64,000 nucleotides of DNA, taken from positions 1 to 64,000 of the IMG/VR virus record IMGVR_UViG_3300040801_000976, one strand, 5' to 3'. This document shows, piece by piece, positions 61,101-64,000 of the stretch. This DNA comes from a virus. Position 1 is the stretch's first letter. Every line of letters starts with the position of its first letter. The notes below the pieces were generated by a model. It ran no database searches. It was not told the origin of the DNA and was given only the letters and a program-made list of their open reading frames with translations. Both the position numbers and the translations under genes were made by a program.

Positions 61101-63782
61101 TTGTTGTATGCTCCTGTACCATTTCAGGAAAGAAATAAGTATTTATCTTTTCTATCTCCTGATATAATGATGGATGGAGCTAGATTTGCTTCTAGGTTTG
61201 TTTCATCCAATTCTTATGGATTACATGTGACTAAAGATTATCTGGGCCAACATATAGCTTATGACACCGGATACATATTAAAACAACCGGCCGCAAACCC
61301 AGGAGAAAGGTATGGCAGGATAGCATATCCGTCCGGTATTATTCAGGCACCAGAAGGGGATGTATATTTATCCTCACCTACAATAACGTTCGTGGGTGAC
61401 TCTTATCGAAGTTTGTCTGACAGGTCTTTTACTTCAAGGATCGACAGACAACTAGCACTAATGGCTCCTTTTAAGCTTGGTGGTAATAGTCCAAAAGTAG
61501 GAGGTACTAATCCTATAGTATATACTCTAAACGGTGCTAAAAGTAGTTTTTTCGGCTTTCTTGGCACGGTAAAAAGTGATGTGGATTACAGCAAAAGAAC
61601 GCACTTCTACTATGATGACGCTATAGAACTGAGTACTGGTTACGAGTTAGATACAGAGGATTTGGCTAATCAGAACGAGAGGATACTTTTATCAAATGTG
61701 GCATATTCGCCGTATTTGGGTATAGAAGTTGGTAGTGCTTCCTCCATAAATCAAATTGTAGATAATTTAAATCCGCCCACAGTAGAAGAAGGCGGTTTGC
61801 CTCGGGTAAATTATGTATTTAATAATCCTGACATTACCACGGGAGCTTTAGCAGATTATTCACAATTACCGGTATCGAACACTACTGTTCTCGGGGTTAT
61901 AGGTAGAATTTACTCTAGTAGTAATGGGAAGAAATTATCCAACGAAGCTTGGGAAAGTAGGTATTCCTCCGAAAGAAGTGATGGCTATTTTGCTATATCA
62001 CAAAGGTATAAAATTGACGAACCTCTAGATGATAAAAGTATGACTGGTGGGGATGCTTATGTTGGTTATTTTTACCACAGATTATTTAGACCCGGAGGTG
62101 TTGAAGGAGCTCCAACAGCATCCAATCCACAGGATTATAAGAATGATGATGGTTCCGGTCGTGAGGGTACGGGATTAACTAACGCAGGTTATGGTGTGTG
62201 TTTTCCCGTGAGGTCTAGTTATAACTTTGCTCTACGTGCTTTAGATAAAGTATCTGACGAGGAATATGCTATACACAGGTCGGAGAGAACTTATCTATCT
62301 GATAAGAATCGAGATAAGATACGCGGAAATATGCAAGCAGAAACACTAACCTCTAATTACGGTAATTATATTGAGAATTCAATTGTTAAAAAATCTCAAT
62401 ACAACAACTCTATACCTTTCAATCAAGTAAACCAACCAAACAGGGTTTATATATCTTCCGCAGATATAACGAGTGAGTTTGAAAATGGTTATAGAGATTT
62501 TAGGGGTTTTAATTTTAGGGACTATGAAAATAAGTTGGGTCCTTTAACCAAGATTGAGTCAAATGGTATACTCACATACTTAATATTCATAAGCGGAGTT
62601 GCTGTAATAGAAGTTTCTGAAAGAGCCGCAATACAGTCTGAGCAAGGTAATAACGTTTACATGGCTAATGCAGCCGTTTTACCAGATAAAGCCAATACTG
62701 TTTTATCGTTTATAGGATCAAAATATCTTAAATCAGTGGTATCAACCAACTATGGTATATATGGTGTGGATACGGATAAAAAGAAAATATGGCAGATACT
62801 AGGTTCACAGCCGAAAATAATATCTGACAGTCGTGTACAATCTATAATAAATCCTTGGTTTACAGATGAGTTAACAAACATTTACTCAAGTCATAACTCT
62901 ATAACCGACGAGGTTAAGTTTGTTTTTGAGTATTCAGATAATTCATATAATACTATATGGTACAACAGTAAATTAGATACGTGGTATGGTACTTCAGATT
63001 TTAGTCCTATTTATCAATTTGCAGTGGCAAATAAGCATTATAATGTTGAAAAGGTAGGTACAGACACTTTTAAGTTTTTGAACACGGATAATAGTCTTAA
63101 AACGCTTTCTTTTTACGAAGATGCCTATCATAAGTTTAACGCCAGTTTTGAGTTTGTTATTCGAGATGAGTCAGGTTTAAGGTTTATGTTAGATAATCTC
63201 GTCGTTAATGGTGAGTGTGTGCCTGATTCTATAGATATCGTACCACAATCATATGCACCTTATTCGGTAGATAAAATGAATGTAACGGGATTTTCCGGTA
63301 TACCTTGTCATACTAACTCTTATGTAGCTGATACAACATCTATAACAGTGGTAGACGATTATACTATATCTGCAAACTTTGTTAGAGAATTTAAAGTCGG
63401 TGACTTAATCACATTGAAGGTGGATGATGTATTAAAACAGTTTATAGTTTCCAAGGTAACTATGGCTGGTAGTACTTCTACTATAGTGTTAAATAAAGAA
63501 GTTGGTGCAACGTCTAGTGTTACTGAATCCTACTTTGGTTGGAGAATACCTTTGAGATTAAGTCTTATGGAATACTATGAAGATACATTGAAGGTAAGTA
63601 TACCAACTAAACAGTTTGCGGAACTTCTTAGCGGTGTCACCATCGACAAGAATACTTCTAGAACAAATCAAGATAATGCTAGACCTTCTGGCAGGTGGAT
63701 AAAAGTGAAATTTAACTTTGAAGGAATAGATCCCGTGTACATAAACTCGATTATTTCCTCAATTAATTTTACTTATTCATAA
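58122..63782 (+). CDS. 1886-residue giant tail protein (nozzle/muzzle candidate)
   Basis: Begins MTKKAVINSFNQGVNSDISEENFSTQSLISGHNIKI, with the 'GvnsD' start seen in tail-tube/nozzle proteins of podovirus-like phages. Multiple beta-rich domains follow, then 'SGEYLGVGCDPERVGSRYVIFPTPGN'-type segments, and the C-terminus is beta ('VTGFSGIPCHTNSYVADTTS', 'VTIDKNTSRTNQDNARPSGR'). Length and position (last of the capsid-to-tail set) match the muzzle-type tail protein of crAss-like phages. The gene is followed at once by late promoter 5. Confidence 0.65.
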   Translation: MTKKAVINSFNQGVNSDISEENFSTQSLISGHNIKITSNDDKQFILQKEEGRIEEIDAFPSGVVPLAVKEFNDVAYLVNYNKNTNKVEYGMYPSVYPGGSLITEIDGATMPVINTELLDVRISEVTEIPESPDSHFSFKITNHSDLTVTIKINSNLAFRDGTVNSNDYTAYVNLASGSYKTYYLRPGLGTQIQEDPRGFGGIETDTPKLQVSVTNVLGNYRFIRYVADEVDLVNNFAPDDFYYVNIADYAVSGMFEEENDIEFRGSEVTRNIWSGVDLTAIDGMVFRAFNDNGHQIGVKTIEGGWSSGDNDNYTISLGSSVDSFKIDLNTDTNSLLIYDFPEGVRYIQVENINNQFPEDVYSYISLSTTATTPLGIYDGLNRQLVTLDFDTVSTLYRLTENRYIDLSAVLGNNSKIRFSVEDSISVYREDPADESNFSLFRDSEVSDTRYIKVICLLDGSDAVSFTALRLRELQDEYPIIYEYNPFINFYDGDTSSGDLTTQNYSDFFATDKIEYNSESVVDLEVQSSYDGSVNLISASKGTAPRIVNSRTQIDVVEGSGTLIMRNGNNLDNVYSDDTIEKTRLIPYLGETVVDLSFEGVIPNSGNLAAGGYKYYFKLMTGDGTESEIVEQSRLVSVHIGEKFGNSHSALDGRNTGKSVRFKISNIDNKSFRFLSVYYTITTGETDTPSVTGYKINRKYEINTDTAECFVEHTGDEDVDQIDVTELQVEYTPIVSAEAVNQQNSRLLLGNTVVKNIYSDTLKKAALSCYPSSGSNIINVVSQRLELPGFFTVENTYASPDNIYYKLGYLPGETYELAINYVFDTGNVSPSYPIQGFDFTRDGEVLDSSYLSKDFGWLPSGQNSKGVIRTEDKTIGDAVPSTYKLNCYTIGINTQSMVDNFTDDLKDLGVVGYFISRRKRKPDMLMEGLISLTATAPKSPSSNIESNVFTSGEYLGVGCDPERVGSRYVIFPTPGNVMNFSTEDIIWSNQPFDALLYAPVPFQERNKYLSFLSPDIMMDGARFASRFVSSNSYGLHVTKDYLGQHIAYDTGYILKQPAANPGERYGRIAYPSGIIQAPEGDVYLSSPTITFVGDSYRSLSDRSFTSRIDRQLALMAPFKLGGNSPKVGGTNPIVYTLNGAKSSFFGFLGTVKSDVDYSKRTHFYYDDAIELSTGYELDTEDLANQNERILLSNVAYSPYLGIEVGSASSINQIVDNLNPPTVEEGGLPRVNYVFNNPDITTGALADYSQLPVSNTTVLGVIGRIYSSSNGKKLSNEAWESRYSSERSDGYFAISQRYKIDEPLDDKSMTGGDAYVGYFYHRLFRPGGVEGAPTASNPQDYKNDDGSGREGTGLTNAGYGVCFPVRSSYNFALRALDKVSDEEYAIHRSERTYLSDKNRDKIRGNMQAETLTSNYGNYIENSIVKKSQYNNSIPFNQVNQPNRVYISSADITSEFENGYRDFRGFNFRDYENKLGPLTKIESNGILTYLIFISGVAVIEVSERAAIQSEQGNNVYMANAAVLPDKANTVLSFIGSKYLKSVVSTNYGIYGVDTDKKKIWQILGSQPKIISDSRVQSIINPWFTDELTNIYSSHNSITDEVKFVFEYSDNSYNTIWYNSKLDTWYGTSDFSPIYQFAVANKHYNVEKVGTDTFKFLNTDNSLKTLSFYEDAYHKFNASFEFVIRDESGLRFMLDNLVVNGECVPDSIDIVPQSYAPYSVDKMNVTGFSGIPCHTNSYVADTTSITVVDDYTISANFVREFKVGDLITLKVDDVLKQFIVSKVTMAGSTSTIVLNKEVGATSSVTESYFGWRIPLRLSLMEYYEDTLKVSIPTKQFAELLSGVTIDKNTSRTNQDNARPSGRWIKVKFNFEGIDPVYINSIISSINFTYS

Positions 63783-63785
63783 TTT

Positions 63786-63798
63786 TTTACTATAATAC
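63786..63798 (+). promoter_or_regulatory. Late promoter copy 5, TTTACTATAATAC
   Basis: Identical 13-mer. TATAAT (63791-63796) lies only 6 bases before the ATG at 63803, so if the sequence acts as a -10 box, transcription would begin at or near the start codon and give a leaderless mRNA. Confidence 0.65.
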
Positions 63799-63802
63799 TA
63801 AT

Positions 63803-64000
63803 ATGAAAAAACCTTATTTATTAATGAAGAAAGGTCCGAGAGGCGTACTTAAGGGTCAAGAGGGCCTTCTTCTTTCAAACTATGATACCAATAAGGCGAT
63901 GAAGCAGGCTTGGGACAGCTCATTTAGTGGCAGTGCTTTTGGGGGGCGGAAACCCGGGTTTACTACAGATTTATATAGTGGTGATATAACCGATGGTGTA
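63803..64000 (+). CDS. Partial gene, unknown (cut by window end)
   Basis: MKKPYLLMKKGPRGVLKGQEGLLLSNYDTNKAMKQAWDSSFSGSAFGG, continuing to KPGFTTDLYSGDITDGV at the window edge. Basic, glycine-rich start. In crAss-like phages the genes after the large tail protein often encode cargo proteins and the virion RNA polymerase, but the 66 residues here are too few to judge. Starts 20 bases after the giant gene. Confidence 0.55.
   Translation, partial: MKKPYLLMKKGPRGVLKGQEGLLLSNYDTNKAMKQAWDSSFSGSAFGGRKPGFTTDLYSGDITDGV

Noticed and set aside
1-64000. CRISPR array
   Set aside because: No regularly spaced direct repeats with unique spacers were seen; repeats in the left end are palindromic attC-like sites.
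1-64000. Genome-wide recoding of TAG or TGA
   Set aside because: Several clear late genes end at TAG or TGA followed at once by another gene start, so these act as stops at least late in the infection.

Overview
The window is most likely part of a large AT-rich tailed phage genome of the crAss-like type (order Crassvirales) that infects a member of the Bacteroidota. Reasons for the phage call are a large terminase (16684-18927), a portal (22213-24498), a scaffold-like acidic protein and a roughly 470-residue capsid protein, then several mid-size head/neck genes and one 1886-residue tail protein, in an order resembling known crAss-like genomes. Reasons for the host call are a TAnnTTTG-type promoter inside an intron (3026-3057), a secreted protein built like a type IX secretion substrate, a FISUMP domain, and the absence of Shine-Dalgarno sequences. 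The family assignments rest on reading motifs and gene order, not on searches.

Layout. (1) 1-2.85 kb: short minus-strand genes of unknown function, separated by imperfect inverted repeats bounded by GCTAAC/GTTAGC boxes. These look like integron attC sites, so this is a cassette array without a visible integrase. Two cassette genes carry an in-frame stop. (2) 2.97-6.8 kb: an RNA-rich island on the minus strand. It has a group I intron that interrupts a tRNA/tmRNA-like T-loop and carries an antisense LAGLIDADG endonuclease gene with its own host-type promoter. It also has tRNA-like fragments, two type I hammerhead ribozymes just upstream of small genes, and a repeated hairpin leader. (3) 6.8-11.5 kb: small minus-strand genes, with membrane proteins, a pair of paralogs, two good intrinsic terminators and about 700 bases of apparently structured non-coding RNA. 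Three gene blocks share an upstream GAACAT-type element. (4) 11.5-11.9 kb: a divergent intergenic region. (5) 11.9-64 kb: the plus-strand late arm. It starts with a mini-metalloprotease, an HTH protein and a PD-(D/E)XK nuclease, then terminase, holin/spanin-like genes, the secreted protein, tRNA-Met(CAU), an amidase endolysin, a double GroES-like co-chaperonin and the portal. About 24 kb of fibre/adhesin genes follow (24.5-48.7 kb), then scaffold, an intron-split capsid gene, head/neck genes and the giant tail protein.

How it works together. Five identical copies of the 13-mer TTTACTATAATAC lie on the plus strand before blocks of late genes (the protease operon, the secreted protein, the LRR fibre, scaffold/capsid and the last gene) and are probably a phage-specific late promoter. 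Lysis genes (small membrane proteins plus amidase) lie between terminase and portal. The fibre region is modular, with repeated segments shared between neighbours, LRR, beta-propeller, FISUMP and LamG-like parts, consistent with host-range variation. Capsid production may depend on the phage co-chaperonin and on splicing of the capsid intron.
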